Part shown: positions 55,119 through 63,568 of the stretch, in pieces
Numbering within the stretch: position 1 is the first letter of the stretch
Layout of the letters: each line of letters opens with the position of its first letter
Source: Streptomyces endophytica
GTDB taxonomy: Bacteria > Actinomycetota > Actinomycetes > Streptomycetales > Streptomycetaceae
Assembly (NCBI RefSeq): GCF_026153355.1
Contig: NZ_CP110636.1
Location: 4,774,001 to 4,838,000 of the forward strand
DNA length: 64,000 nucleotides
Direction: 5' to 3'
Notes under the pieces: model-generated
What the model saw: only the letters and a program-made list of their open reading frames with translations
The model's database searches: none
What the model was told of the DNA's origin: nothing
Made by a program: the position numbers and the translations under genes

Positions 55119-55280
55119 GGTGGGATCTCCGGGGGAGTGTGCGGGAGCCCGGGTGGGATTGCCGGGGGAGTGTGCGGGAGCCCGGGTGGGATTGCCGGGG
55201 GAGTGTGCGGGGCCCGGGTGGGATCTCCGGGGAGTGTGCGGGGCCCCGGTGGGATCCTCAGGGAGCGTTCCGGGGGGCGG
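55119..55280. repeat. 33-nt tandem repeat, about five units
   Basis: Units starting GGTGGGAT at 55119, 55152, 55185, about 55217 and 55248 (period 33, then 31-32): GGTGGGATT, GCCGGGGGAG, TGTGCGGGAGCCCG. The unit is 11 codons long, but no frame has a start with a ribosome-binding site. Confidence 0.85.
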
Positions 55281-55678
55281 ATGGGGTGCCTGGGACACCG
55301 TGGCGGGCCGTCTTACGGTTGCGCTGGTCCCGGGGCCGTCGTACGGCTGCGCGCGTCCCGGGGCTGTCGTACGGCTGCGCGTCCCAGGGTCGTCGTACCG
55401 CCGCGGTCGTGCCGCGGCATGGGCCCTTCCGGCGCTGCGGCGGTGCCGCCGGCCCGTCGGCCGTTTCCCCGCTGCGGTCGTGTCGCCGGAGCGTGGGCCG
55501 TTCCGGCACGCCGTTGGCCGTCGCGCCGCACGCCATGGCGTCGTACGCCGTCACACCGCTCGCCGTCGCGCCGGTCGCCGTCGGACCGCTCGCTGTTGCG
55601 TCGTACTCCCGCGGGAGTACGGCCGGCCACTGCGTCCGGCTGGCGCCGTCGCGCCCCGCAGCGGTCTAGCGTTGCGGC
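55281..55678. other. Repeat-rich intergenic region upstream of the histidine kinase
   Basis: Contains near-repeats GTCCCGGGGCTGTCGTACGG (55326-55385) and many GCCGTCGCGCCG words. No gene recognised on either strand. The promoter of the two-component system is likely near its right end, where TACTCCCGCGGGAGTAC (55604-55620) forms a dyad. Confidence 0.45.
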
Positions 55679-57112
55679 ATGGAGAACGCACGGGCGCCAT
55701 GGGCGCGGCGCCGCCTCGGCCCGGCGTGGGAGCGGTGGCTGGCAACCCCGCCCGGCCCCCCGCACGGTCGTCCGGCCGCCCGGCTGCCCTGGCTGTCGAC
55801 GCTGGTCGTGGCCGTCTTCGTGACCGTCGGCTCCGGCTTCGCCGCGCACCAGCAGCCGGACCGAGCCCCGCTGGACGCGTTCGGGCGCGCACTCCTGGTC
55901 GTCGGCGCGGTCCTGTTGCTGTTCCGGCACCGCGCCCCCCGCACCGTCGCCCTCGGCACGGCCGCGGCCACCGCGGCCTACCTCGCCGCCGGTTACCCGT
56001 ACGGGCCGGTCTTCCTCACGCTCGCCCTCGGCGCCTTCGCCGCGCTCGTCGCCGGGCGCCGCGCGGTCGCCTGGTGTGCGCTGGGCGGGGTGTGGGCCAC
56101 CCACCTCCTCGTCACCCACTGGCTCTACCGCTGGCTGCCGCCCCCGCACGACGGCCCCGCCCCCTGGGGCGACGAACTCTTCGTCACCGCCTGGGTGGTG
56201 GCCGTCGTGGCCCTCTCCGAACTGGTCCGGGTACGCCGTGAGCAGCTCGCCAGGGCCCGGGCCGAGCGGGCCGCCGCGGAACGCCGCCGGGCCGACGAGG
56301 AGCGGCTGCGGATCGCCCGCGAGCTGCACGACGTCCTCGCCCACAGCATCTCCGTCATCAACGTCCAGGCGGGCGTCGGCCTGGCGCTGCTGGACCAGGA
56401 TCCGGAGCAGGCGCGCACCGCGCTGACCACCATCAAGGCGGCGAGCAAGGAAGCGCTCGGCGAGGTCCGCCAGGTGCTCGACACCCTGCGCACCCGGGGT
56501 GCCGCGCCGCGCTCCCCGGCCCCCGGGCTGGACCGGCTGCCCGAACTCACCGAGCAGGCCCGGCACGCCGGCCTCGCCGTGGACGTCACCACCGAGGGCA
56601 CCCCGCGCCCGCTGCCGCCCGGCACCGACCTCGCCGCCTTCCGCATCGTCCAGGAGGCGCTCACCAACATCGTCCGGCATTCCGGTGCGCGCACCGCCCG
56701 GCTACGGCTCCGCTACGCGCCCGGGGAACTGGAGATCCGGGTCGACGACGACGGTCCGGCGACCTCCACCGCGGGCGAGCCGAGCGGCGGCGGCGACGGG
56801 CTGGTCGGAATGCGGGAGCGGGCCGCGGCACTCGGCGGCACCGTCGAGGCCGGCCCCCGCCCGGACGGCGGCTTCCGCGTCCGGTCCCGCATCCCGCTGC
56901 CCGACGCTGCGGCGGAGGGCGCACCCACCACCGGGTCCTCGGCCACCATCGGGTCCTCGGCCACCACCGGGTCCTCGGCCCCCGCCCCGGAACCGGCCCC
57001 CACCGAGGAACCGGCCCCCACCGCGTCCCCGGCCCCCGCCCCGGAACCGGCCCCCGCCCCGGAGCCGACTCCGGACCGGAAGCCGACCCGCGCCACCGAG
57101 GAGGAGTCGTGA
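55679..57112 (+). CDS. Sensor histidine kinase (NarX/DesK type)
   Basis: 477 aa from ATG 55679. Four to six hydrophobic segments between about 40 and 190. Then a HisKA_3 dimerisation domain with the phosphoacceptor in IARELHDVLAHSISVINVQA (His near 215), and an HATPase domain with N box LTNIVRHSGA and G box GLVGMRERAAALGG. The last ~60 residues are a low-complexity tail of GSSATIGSS and EPAPAPEP-type repeats, unusual for the family. Stop overlaps the start of the response regulator gene (GTGA). Signal unknown. Confidence 0.93.
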   Translation: MENARAPWARRRLGPAWERWLATPPGPPHGRPAARLPWLSTLVVAVFVTVGSGFAAHQQPDRAPLDAFGRALLVVGAVLLLFRHRAPRTVALGTAAATAAYLAAGYPYGPVFLTLALGAFAALVAGRRAVAWCALGGVWATHLLVTHWLYRWLPPPHDGPAPWGDELFVTAWVVAVVALSELVRVRREQLARARAERAAAERRRADEERLRIARELHDVLAHSISVINVQAGVGLALLDQDPEQARTALTTIKAASKEALGEVRQVLDTLRTRGAAPRSPAPGLDRLPELTEQARHAGLAVDVTTEGTPRPLPPGTDLAAFRIVQEALTNIVRHSGARTARLRLRYAPGELEIRVDDDGPATSTAGEPSGGGDGLVGMRERAAALGGTVEAGPRPDGGFRVRSRIPLPDAAAEGAPTTGSSATIGSSATTGSSAPAPEPAPTEEPAPTASPAPAPEPAPAPEPTPDRKPTRATEEES

Positions 57113-57774
57113 TCCGCGTACTGCTCGCCGACGATCAGTTGCTGGTCCGGGCCGGCTTCAAGGTGCTGCTGGACGCCCAGCCCGGTATCGAGGTGGTCGC
57201 CGAGGCCGACGACGGGCAGCAGGCGCTGGCCGCGGTCCGTGAACACCGCCCGGACGTCGTCCTGATGGACATCCGGATGCCGGTGCTCGACGGGCTGGCC
57301 GCCACCCGGCGGATCACCGAGGACCGGCAACTGGCCGACGTCAAGGTCGTCATGCTGACCACCTTCGAGCTGGACGAGTACGTCTTCGAGGCCATCCGCT
57401 CGGGCGCCTCCGGTTTTCTGGTCAAGGACACCGAACCGGACGAACTGCTGCGGGCCGTGCGGGCGGTCGTGGCCGGTGACGCGCTGCTCTCGCCCGGCGT
57501 CACCCGCCGGCTGATCGCGGAGTTCGCGGCCCGCTCCAAGGAACCGGCCGCCGCCGACGCCCTGTCCGCGCTGACCGAGCGGGAGCGCGAGGTGATGGCG
57601 CTGGTCGGCATCGGCCTCTCCAACGAGGAGATCGCGCGACGCCTGGTCGTCAGCCCACTGACCGCCAAGACCCACGTCAGCCGCACCATGGTCAAACTGG
57701 GCGCCCGCGACCGTGCCCAACTCGTCGTGCTGGCCTACGAGTCGGGGCTGGTACGGCCCGGCTGGCTGGGCTGA
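57109..57774 (+). CDS. NarL/LuxR-family response regulator
   Basis: 221 aa from GTG 57109, overlapping the kinase stop. Receiver domain with acidic pair ADDQ (residues 7-9), phosphorylation site Asp-54 in VVLMDIRMPV, Thr/Lys switch residues in MLTTFELDEYV and FLVKDTEPDE. The C-terminal LuxR helix-turn-helix is LTEREREVMALVGIGLSNEEIARRL...SPLTAKTHVSRTMVKL. Partner of the adjacent histidine kinase; target genes unknown. Confidence 0.95.
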   Translation: MIRVLLADDQLLVRAGFKVLLDAQPGIEVVAEADDGQQALAAVREHRPDVVLMDIRMPVLDGLAATRRITEDRQLADVKVVMLTTFELDEYVFEAIRSGASGFLVKDTEPDELLRAVRAVVAGDALLSPGVTRRLIAEFAARSKEPAAADALSALTEREREVMALVGIGLSNEEIARRLVVSPLTAKTHVSRTMVKLGARDRAQLVVLAYESGLVRPGWLG

Positions 57775-57905
57775 CCGGACGGTCACACGACGTCCCGCGC
57801 ACTCGGCCGCCCGCCGGTCGCGACGTACGGTCGGCGCGCAACACTCACGTCATCGCGTCACACTCGGCGCGGCTACGGGTGGGCGACATACCCTCCCCTC
57901 CCCTC

Positions 57906-58682
57906 TCAGATGCCCCCCTTCTCGCGCCACAGCTCGGCCAGGGCCTGCTCGCCGGTGACCGTGAGGGCGTCCCACGGCAGGCGGTTCCACAGGGCGAGGT
58001 ACAGCTCTTCGGCGGGGGCCTCGATCGTGCAGTCGGCGGGCTTGACGTCGGCGGGCGGCTCGTTCACCGGGGCACCCGGGGCCGGGGTCGTACGGATCGC
58101 GCGCGGCGGGGCGTCGGAGAGCTGGACGGTCCAGTCGGCGCCGGGCACGTTCGTCGCGCGCACCCGAACCGTCCGTGGGACGTCCGTACGCAGCTTGCTG
58201 CGCTCCAGGGAGTGAATGCCCGTCAGGAGTTCGTCTACTCCGTCAGCGGCGAAGGCGGACGGCAGGGGCGTGAGGGAGGCGGCTGCCGCCTGCTGGGCGT
58301 CGACGCGGTGCACCGACGTCTCGTGGGCCTGCCGGCGGGCCCAGAACGCCAGCGGGGAGTCCGCCGGCAGGAGCGTCCAGGCCGCCAGATCCCGCGGGGC
58401 GCCGTGCAGCGCCAGGACGAGCTGGTGGTGGCCCTCGCGGAGCCAGGGCACGAGTTCGTCGTCGGTCAGCTCCGGTGCCTCCGCGGGCCGTATGGGCTGC
58501 TGCAGGCCCTGCGTCACGATCTCCGTCGCCCAGCGGTGGACCCGCCCCACATGGACGACCAGGTCCCGCATCCGCCACTCGGGACAGGCCGGAATGGCCG
58601 CGTCCGGGCCGGCTTCCTGGGCGGCGTCGGCGAGCAGGCCGCCGTCCAGACGCAGCGTTTCGACGAACTCAGTGATCTCCAT
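57906..58682 (-). CDS. Maleylpyruvate isomerase family mycothiol-dependent enzyme
   Basis: 258 aa from ATG 58680-58682. N-terminal DinB-like MDMPI domain with ACPEWRMRDLVVHVGRVHRWA (metal His) and WARRQAHETSVHRVDAQQA (His pair), C-terminal domain with ALWNRLPWDALTVTG. Such actinobacterial proteins use mycothiol; many have unknown substrates. An upstream ATG (58805) would add 41 residues with no family match. It faces the response regulator gene. Confidence 0.85.
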   Translation of the reverse strand: MEITEFVETLRLDGGLLADAAQEAGPDAAIPACPEWRMRDLVVHVGRVHRWATEIVTQGLQQPIRPAEAPELTDDELVPWLREGHHQLVLALHGAPRDLAAWTLLPADSPLAFWARRQAHETSVHRVDAQQAAAASLTPLPSAFAADGVDELLTGIHSLERSKLRTDVPRTVRVRATNVPGADWTVQLSDAPPRAIRTTPAPGAPVNEPPADVKPADCTIEAPAEELYLALWNRLPWDALTVTGEQALAELWREKGGI

Positions 58683-58786
58683 GCCCACGAGTGTGCCAGC
58701 CGCCACTGACAACGGACCGGCGCGGGTCCACCGCCCCGAGCAGGGAGGAGGGCATGGCGGGCGCGGTCCACGCACGCGCTCCACCC

Positions 58787-58866
58787 GGCCGACCGAGGCG
58801 CCCACCGGCCGACCGGTGTGCCCACCCGCCGACCGGGATGTCCGCCGGCCGACCGGTGCGCCCGCC
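58787..58866. repeat. 20-nt tandem repeat, four units
   Basis: Units GGCCGACCGAGGCGCCCACC-like at 58787, 58807, 58827 and 58847, each with a GGCCGACCGG or CGCCGACCGGG core. They lie between the isomerase-family gene (divergent) and the MFS gene's 3' end. Confidence 0.8.
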
Positions 58867-58895
58867 GGCCGGAGCCGCGCGGGCCGGGGGAGCTC

Positions 58896-60157
58896 CTAGC
58901 GCCCCGGGCGGTGCGCCCGCCGCGTCGCATACGCGATTCCCGCGGCGACCGCGGCGAGCAGGGCGACCGTCGTGAGGGCGACCGGCAGCGTGCTGGTCTC
59001 GGCGAGGAACCCGATGGCGGGCGGGCCGAGCAGCATGCCGCCGTAGCCGACCGTGGAGGCCACCGCGACCCCGTCGGACCCGCCGGCCTCACCGGCCCGG
59101 GCGATGGCGATCGGGAAGATGTTGGCGAGCCCGATCCCGGCGACGGCGAAGCCGAGGCACGCGGCCCAGGCGGTGGGGGCCAGCGCGCCGAGCAGCATGC
59201 CGGCGGCCGCCGTCGTCCCGCCCGCGATCAGCGACCGGGCGGCCCCGAACCGCTGCACCACCGCGGTCCCCGACAGCCGCCCCGCGGTCATCGCCAGCGC
59301 GAACACCGCGTAGCCGGCGGCCGCGAGCCCCGGCCCGGCGGAGAGGTCTTGGGAGAGGTGCAGCGCACCCCAGTCGGCCATCGCGCCCTCCCCGTAGGCG
59401 GTGCAGAGCGCGATCAGCCCGAAGACGACGACGAGACGGCGCCCCCGGGACGGGCCGGCGCTCGGCGGGCGGTCCGTGGACGCCGGCAGCCGTTCGGGGA
59501 CGACGGGGCCGGGTGGGTGTGCAGGACGCGGCCCGCAACGGCCGTCACCAGCAGGCCGATCACCGCGAGCAGCAGCAGGTGCACGGTGGGGGAGAGAGAA
59601 CCCGCGATCAGGCCTCCCAGGCCCGCACCGAGCATGCCGCCGAGGCTGAAGGCCGCATGGAAGCTCGACATCACGGGGCGGCGCAGTGCCTCGATCAGGT
59701 CGACGGCGGCACTGTTCATGGCGACGTTGAGCGAGCCGTAGGCGGCGCCGAAGACCAGCAGGACGAGGCCCAGGGCGGTGGCGGAGTGGGTGAGGGGCGG
59801 GAGCACGATGCTCAGCGCCATGGCGGCCCCGGAGGCGGTCGTCACGGCGTGGCTGCCGAACCGGCGGCACAGCCGCCCGGTCAGCATCATGAACGCGACC
59901 GCGCCCGCCGACACGCCGAGCAGGGCGAGCCCGAGCGCACCGGCGCCGGCGCCGGTCTGCTGCTTGATCGCGGGGATCCGGACGACCCAGCCGGCGAACA
60001 GGAAGCCGTCCATGGCGAAGAACGCGGTGAGGGCGAGGCGGAGTCGGGTCAGGGCGGTGTGGGACGGATCGGAGGGGGACGGGGTCGGGTGACGATCGGC
60101 GGTGGCGGGGCCGTGTTGCTTCCTCCAGGCCCACCGTATTTTGTTTAGCGTCGGCAC
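58896..60157 (-). pseudogene. MFS transporter, apparent frameshift
   Basis: Tentative GTG start at 60155-60157. About twelve helices: LALTAFFAMDGFLFAGWVVRIP, ALGLVLLVFGAAYGSLNVAM, LLAVIGLLVTAVAGRVL and, after the break, VVVFGLIALCTAYGEGAMADWG, ALHLSQDL, GMLLGPPAIGFLAE. The frame changes near 59496-59508, where one of two GGGG runs has lost a base; ~420 aa result if corrected. Resembles FucP/bacterial drug/sugar MFS types (conserved PAIKQQTGAGAGALGLALLG). Divergent from a ROK-family repressor, which probably controls it. Confidence 0.84.
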
Positions 60158-60160
60158 AAA
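60140..60160. promoter_or_regulatory. Inverted repeat in the MFS/ROK divergent promoter
   Basis: TTTGT-N11-ACAAA in a short, A/T-rich gap between the divergent start codons. A fitting place for the ROK repressor's operator; the dyad is weak. Confidence 0.4.
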
Positions 60161-60174
60161 GTCAGAATAGGGGG

Positions 60175-61395
60175 GTGACCCAGAATCGGACAACCAGGTT
60201 GGAGCGGGGCCGTGGCGCCCTCGGACCCGCACTGGAGCTCGTACACACCGGACGCGCGCCCACCCGTGCCGTCCTGACCTCGGAACTCGCCGTGACCCGG
60301 GCGACCGCGGGCGCGGTGGCCGCCGAGCTCGAAGCGCTCGGCCTGATCACCGTCGACTCCCGGCCGACCGCCTCGGCCGGCTCTCAAGGGCGCCCGTCCC
60401 ACCGGCTGTTCGTCAACGAGAACGGCCCGGTGGTGCTCGCCGCACAGATCCACGCCGACGGGTACCGGGTCGCCCTGGTCGGCCTCGGCGGGCGCATCGT
60501 GGCGACGACGAGCGGCTGCGGCACCATCCCCGCCGATCCGGCCGTGGTGCTCGCCGAGGCCGTCGCGGCCGGCTCGGACCTGTTGCGTGAGACCGGGCGG
60601 CGCTGCCTGGGCGCCGGGTTGGCGGTGCCGTCCGCCGTCGCGGAACCGGACGGCGAGGCCCTCAACCCGCTGCACCTCGCGTGGCCTTCGGGCGCGCCGG
60701 TACGCGCACTCTTCCTCCAGGCGCTCGCCGATGCCGGCATCCCCGGCGTCACCGAGGCGATCGGTTTCACCGGCAACGATGTCAACCTCATGGCGCTCGC
60801 CGAACACCGGCACGGCGCCGGCCGGGGCGCCCGTGATCTGCTCTGCGTGGCCTCCGGCCACCGGGGCGTCGGCGGGGCGCTGGTGCTCGACGGGCGGCTG
60901 CACAGCGGCAGTTCGGGGCTGGCGCTGGAGGTCGGTCATCTGACCGTCAACCCCGAGGGCGCGCCGTGCCACTGCGGCAGCCGCGGCTGCCTGGACGTCG
61001 AGGCCGACCCGCTCGCCTTCCTCGTCGCGGCCGGCCGCGAACCGGGCCCCGAGGTCTCGCTGCTCCGGCAGGCCGCCGACCTGATCCGGGACGAGTACGC
61101 CGACCCGGGTGTACGCGCCGCCGCCGACCTCCTCGTCGACCGGCTCGGCCTCGGAATCGCCGGTCTCGTCAACATCCTCAACCCCGACCGCATCATCCTC
61201 GGCGGGCTGCACCGTTCTCTGCTGGAGGCCGACCCGGAGCGGCTGCGCGCGGTGGTCGCCGACCGCAGCCTGTGGGGCCGCAGCGGCGGCGTACCGATCC
61301 TGCCGTGCACCCTCGACTACAACAGCCTGGTGGGCGCGGCGGAACTGGCCTGGCAACCGGTGCTGGACGATCCGCTGGTGGTGCTGGAGCGGTAG
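60175..61395 (+). CDS. ROK family transcriptional repressor
   Basis: 406 aa from GTG 60175 (GGGGGG upstream). An N-terminal winged helix-turn-helix (TRATAGAVAAELEALGLITVD) leads to a ROK domain with DLLCVASGHRGVGGALVL, LALEVGHLTVNPEG and the zinc motif CHCGSRGCLD. NagC/Mlc-type repressors have this layout and release DNA on binding a sugar. Divergent from the MFS gene, 17 bases apart at the starts, so it is likely its direct regulator. Confidence 0.92.
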   Translation: MTQNRTTRLERGRGALGPALELVHTGRAPTRAVLTSELAVTRATAGAVAAELEALGLITVDSRPTASAGSQGRPSHRLFVNENGPVVLAAQIHADGYRVALVGLGGRIVATTSGCGTIPADPAVVLAEAVAAGSDLLRETGRRCLGAGLAVPSAVAEPDGEALNPLHLAWPSGAPVRALFLQALADAGIPGVTEAIGFTGNDVNLMALAEHRHGAGRGARDLLCVASGHRGVGGALVLDGRLHSGSSGLALEVGHLTVNPEGAPCHCGSRGCLDVEADPLAFLVAAGREPGPEVSLLRQAADLIRDEYADPGVRAAADLLVDRLGLGIAGLVNILNPDRIILGGLHRSLLEADPERLRAVVADRSLWGRSGGVPILPCTLDYNSLVGAAELAWQPVLDDPLVVLER

Positions 61396-61436
61396 CGATC
61401 GCGGTATCGGAGCGATCGCGCTACCGCTACCACTAC

Positions 61437-61478
61437 CGCTACCGGTAGCGATCGCGATACCGGTAGCGATCGGGGCAT
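61437..61478. terminator. Palindrome downstream of the ROK regulator gene
   Basis: CGCTACCGGTAGCG (61437-61450) is a perfect 14-bp palindrome, and surrounding CGATCGCG and GATACCGGTAGCGATC words can form longer alternative stems. It lies 42 bases after the ROK stop and probably acts as terminator. Confidence 0.5.
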
Positions 61479-61517
61479 CGGCGGTTTCCCCCCGCAGCGG
61501 TCGCGGGGGGCCGCTGC

Positions 61518-61800
61518 GCGGAGGTGGACCACCAGACCCGCCCACCCGTGGTGCGGAGGTGGACCACCGCACACCGTCCCCCGAGGCGCGGAGGTGGACC
61601 ACCGCAGACCGTCCCGCCGCGGCGCGGAAGCGGACCACCACATCCCGCCCCCGAGGCACGGAAGTGGACCACCAGACCCGCCCACCCGAGGCGCGGAGAT
61701 GGACCACAGCAGACCGTCCCGCCGCGGCGCGGAAGCGGAGCACCACATCCCGCCCCCGAGGCACGGAAGTGGACCACCAGACCCGCCCACCCCCCGAAGG
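61518..61800. repeat. 35-nt tandem repeat, eight units with a three-unit higher order
   Basis: Units GCGGAGGTGGACCACC... of 34-36 bases. Units 3-5 and 6-8 are nearly the same triplet of ~105 bases (ACCGTCCCGCCGCGG, then CATCCCGCCCCCGAGG, then CAGACCCGCCCACCC), so a three-unit block has itself been duplicated. Coding is not supported on either strand. Confidence 0.85.
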
Positions 61801-61990
61801 GGGGTGGGCGGCGGGGAAAAATCGGGGCGGAAAGAATCGCGGCGGGTAAGCGGGAAGAAACACAGCGGGCAAGCAGGCAAACGGGCAAACGGGCAAGCAA
61901 GCAAACGGGCAAGCGAGCAACCGGCAAGAAGCGCAGCGGGCAAGCGGAAAGAATCACCGCGGCCACAATGTCGCCCCCCGCGCCGGAAAC
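61801..61990. repeat. Purine-rich short repeats
   Basis: 61850-61945 is made of 8-nt words such as GGGCAAGC and GGGCAAAC in loose tandem, much richer in A than the surroundings. The stretch links the 35-nt repeat to the 3' end of the phosphotriesterase-family gene. Confidence 0.6.
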
Positions 61991-62928
61991 CTAAGCCGAG
62001 GCCGCAGCCGCCCCCGCCCCCCACTCCGCCGCGAACGCCCGCGCCGGGTTGTCCGTCAGGAAGCGGGTCACCAGGTCGGCGCCCAGGGCGAGTTCGAGCC
62101 GGGCCCGGTGGCGGCGCAGCAGATGCGGCATGCCGGGGCCGCCGTCGACCGAGCGGGCGGCGGCCGTCGTGGTGTCCCCGCCGAGCAGGATCCGGTCACC
62201 GAAGCCCGCCTCCGCCAGCGCGGCCAGCGCCTCGGGCAGCCGCCAGTCCGTCGCGTGGTGCGCCCGCGACGGCCCGTCGAACGCCAGATACGCGCCCGCC
62301 TCGGCGGCCGCCCGGTGGACCACGAGATCGGGCGAGCGGTTGAGGTGCCCGAGGATCACCCGCTCCGGCGGCACCGCCAACTGGCCGCAGAGGAGCTCCA
62401 GTACGTCCAGTGCCCCGGTGCCCAGCTCCAGATGGACCCCGATCGCCGCACCCGTCACCCGCTGGGCCTCGGCGGCCGCGGCCATGGTGTACCGGGCGTG
62501 TGGGTCCAGCCCGTGGAACCCGCCGGCAACCTTGATCATCCCGGCCCGCGTCCCGGTGCCGCCGATCCCCTCGGTCAGCTCCGTGACGAACAACTCGGCC
62601 AGCCCCGGACGGACGCGTTCCACGATCTCCGGTGCGTAGTGCGCCGCCTGGTGCAGCCCGGTGGCGGCGACCACCGTGACCCCCGACTCCCGTGCCAGCC
62701 GCGGCAGTTCGGCGGCTCCCCGGCCCATGCCGTACGGCGTCCACTGGATCACCGCGGCGCCGCCGGCCGCCCGGAACGCGGCCAGTTCCGCGGCCGCGGC
62801 ACCGGCGTCGGCCAGCTCCTGCCCCGGCAGTTGGGGGCTGCGCAGGAACAGGTGGTCGTGTGCGTTGCAGACGCCGAGATCGGCGGGGAGAGGTCACCCA
62901 GGACCGTACGGATCGCCGGCCCGCTCAC
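61991..62928 (-). pseudogene. Phosphotriesterase/amidohydrolase family protein, apparent frameshift
   Basis: GTG start at 62926-62928 overlapping the stop of the DUF4865 gene. The N-terminus SGPAIRTVLGDLS is followed, after a one-base frame change at the GGGG run 62885-62888, by ADLGVCNAHDHLFLRS (HxH metal motif). Next come VIQWTPYGMGRG, TGAAIGVHLELGTGALDVL, VILGHLNRSPD (His) and ILLGGDTTTAAA (Asp). One extra base restores ~313 aa. Fold is the phosphotriesterase-like amidohydrolase barrel with two metals; substrate unknown. Confidence 0.84.
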
Positions 62929-63518
62929 CACTGCCGCCCCGCGCCGAGCCCGGCGATGCCGGGGGCGGACAGATGCAGCACCTGAAAGCGATCGCCCGCG
63001 GACGGCGGAACGTCCGTCGCGGCGTCCGCCCAGAGGGTGAAGCGGATCAGCTCCCAGTGCCGCGGATCGAGCGCCACCACGGCGCTGTGCACCCCGTCCG
63101 ACGAGGCCAACTCCTCCTGCTCGGCGGCCGCCTTCGCCACCACGGTGGCCAGGTCGGCGTCCTCGGGGAGGATTTCGGTCCGCCGTGTGTACGCCCGGGG
63201 GACGGCACCGGCCGCCGGGCCGGGCCGGTGGAGGAGCCCCCGCCAGTGCTGGACGACCGGCCGTCCGAAGTCCCGGACCACACCGCGGAACCCGTCGCCC
63301 AGCAGGAAGCGGTTCATCGCCTCCGGGGCCGCCCAGAGGTAGAACGGCGCGTACTGGTTGACCGGCGAGCCGTCGACCCCGCGCTCCCGCATCCCGTACG
63401 CCTTGAGGCCGAGCCCCTCGTAGCCGTCCAGAAGGTGGCCCTTGGACCTCACTCGCTCCCGGATGATCCCCATGTCGTAGTCCGCGGGCAGGGTGACGGC
63501 GTATTGCATGGCGTGCAT
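62925..63518 (-). CDS. DUF4865 family protein
   Basis: 197 aa from ATG 63516-63518 (GGAG eight bases upstream; a second ATG at 63509 is possible). MQYAVTLPADYDMGIIRERVRSKG opens the protein; LWAAPEAMNRFLLGDGFRGVVRDFG and VVALDPRHWELIRFTLW follow. This fits DUF4865, with an ABM-like ferredoxin fold in two parts. Coupled to the phosphotriesterase-family gene (TGA/GTG overlap) and next to a TetR gene, which probably regulates both. Confidence 0.82.
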   Translation of the reverse strand: MHAMQYAVTLPADYDMGIIRERVRSKGHLLDGYEGLGLKAYGMRERGVDGSPVNQYAPFYLWAAPEAMNRFLLGDGFRGVVRDFGRPVVQHWRGLLHRPGPAAGAVPRAYTRRTEILPEDADLATVVAKAAAEQEELASSDGVHSAVVALDPRHWELIRFTLWADAATDVPPSAGDRFQVLHLSAPGIAGLGAGRQW

Positions 63519-63568
63519 CGGGGTCTCCAAGGTCTCTGTACGGGCGGGGAGCGGCGGACGGCGGGAGG

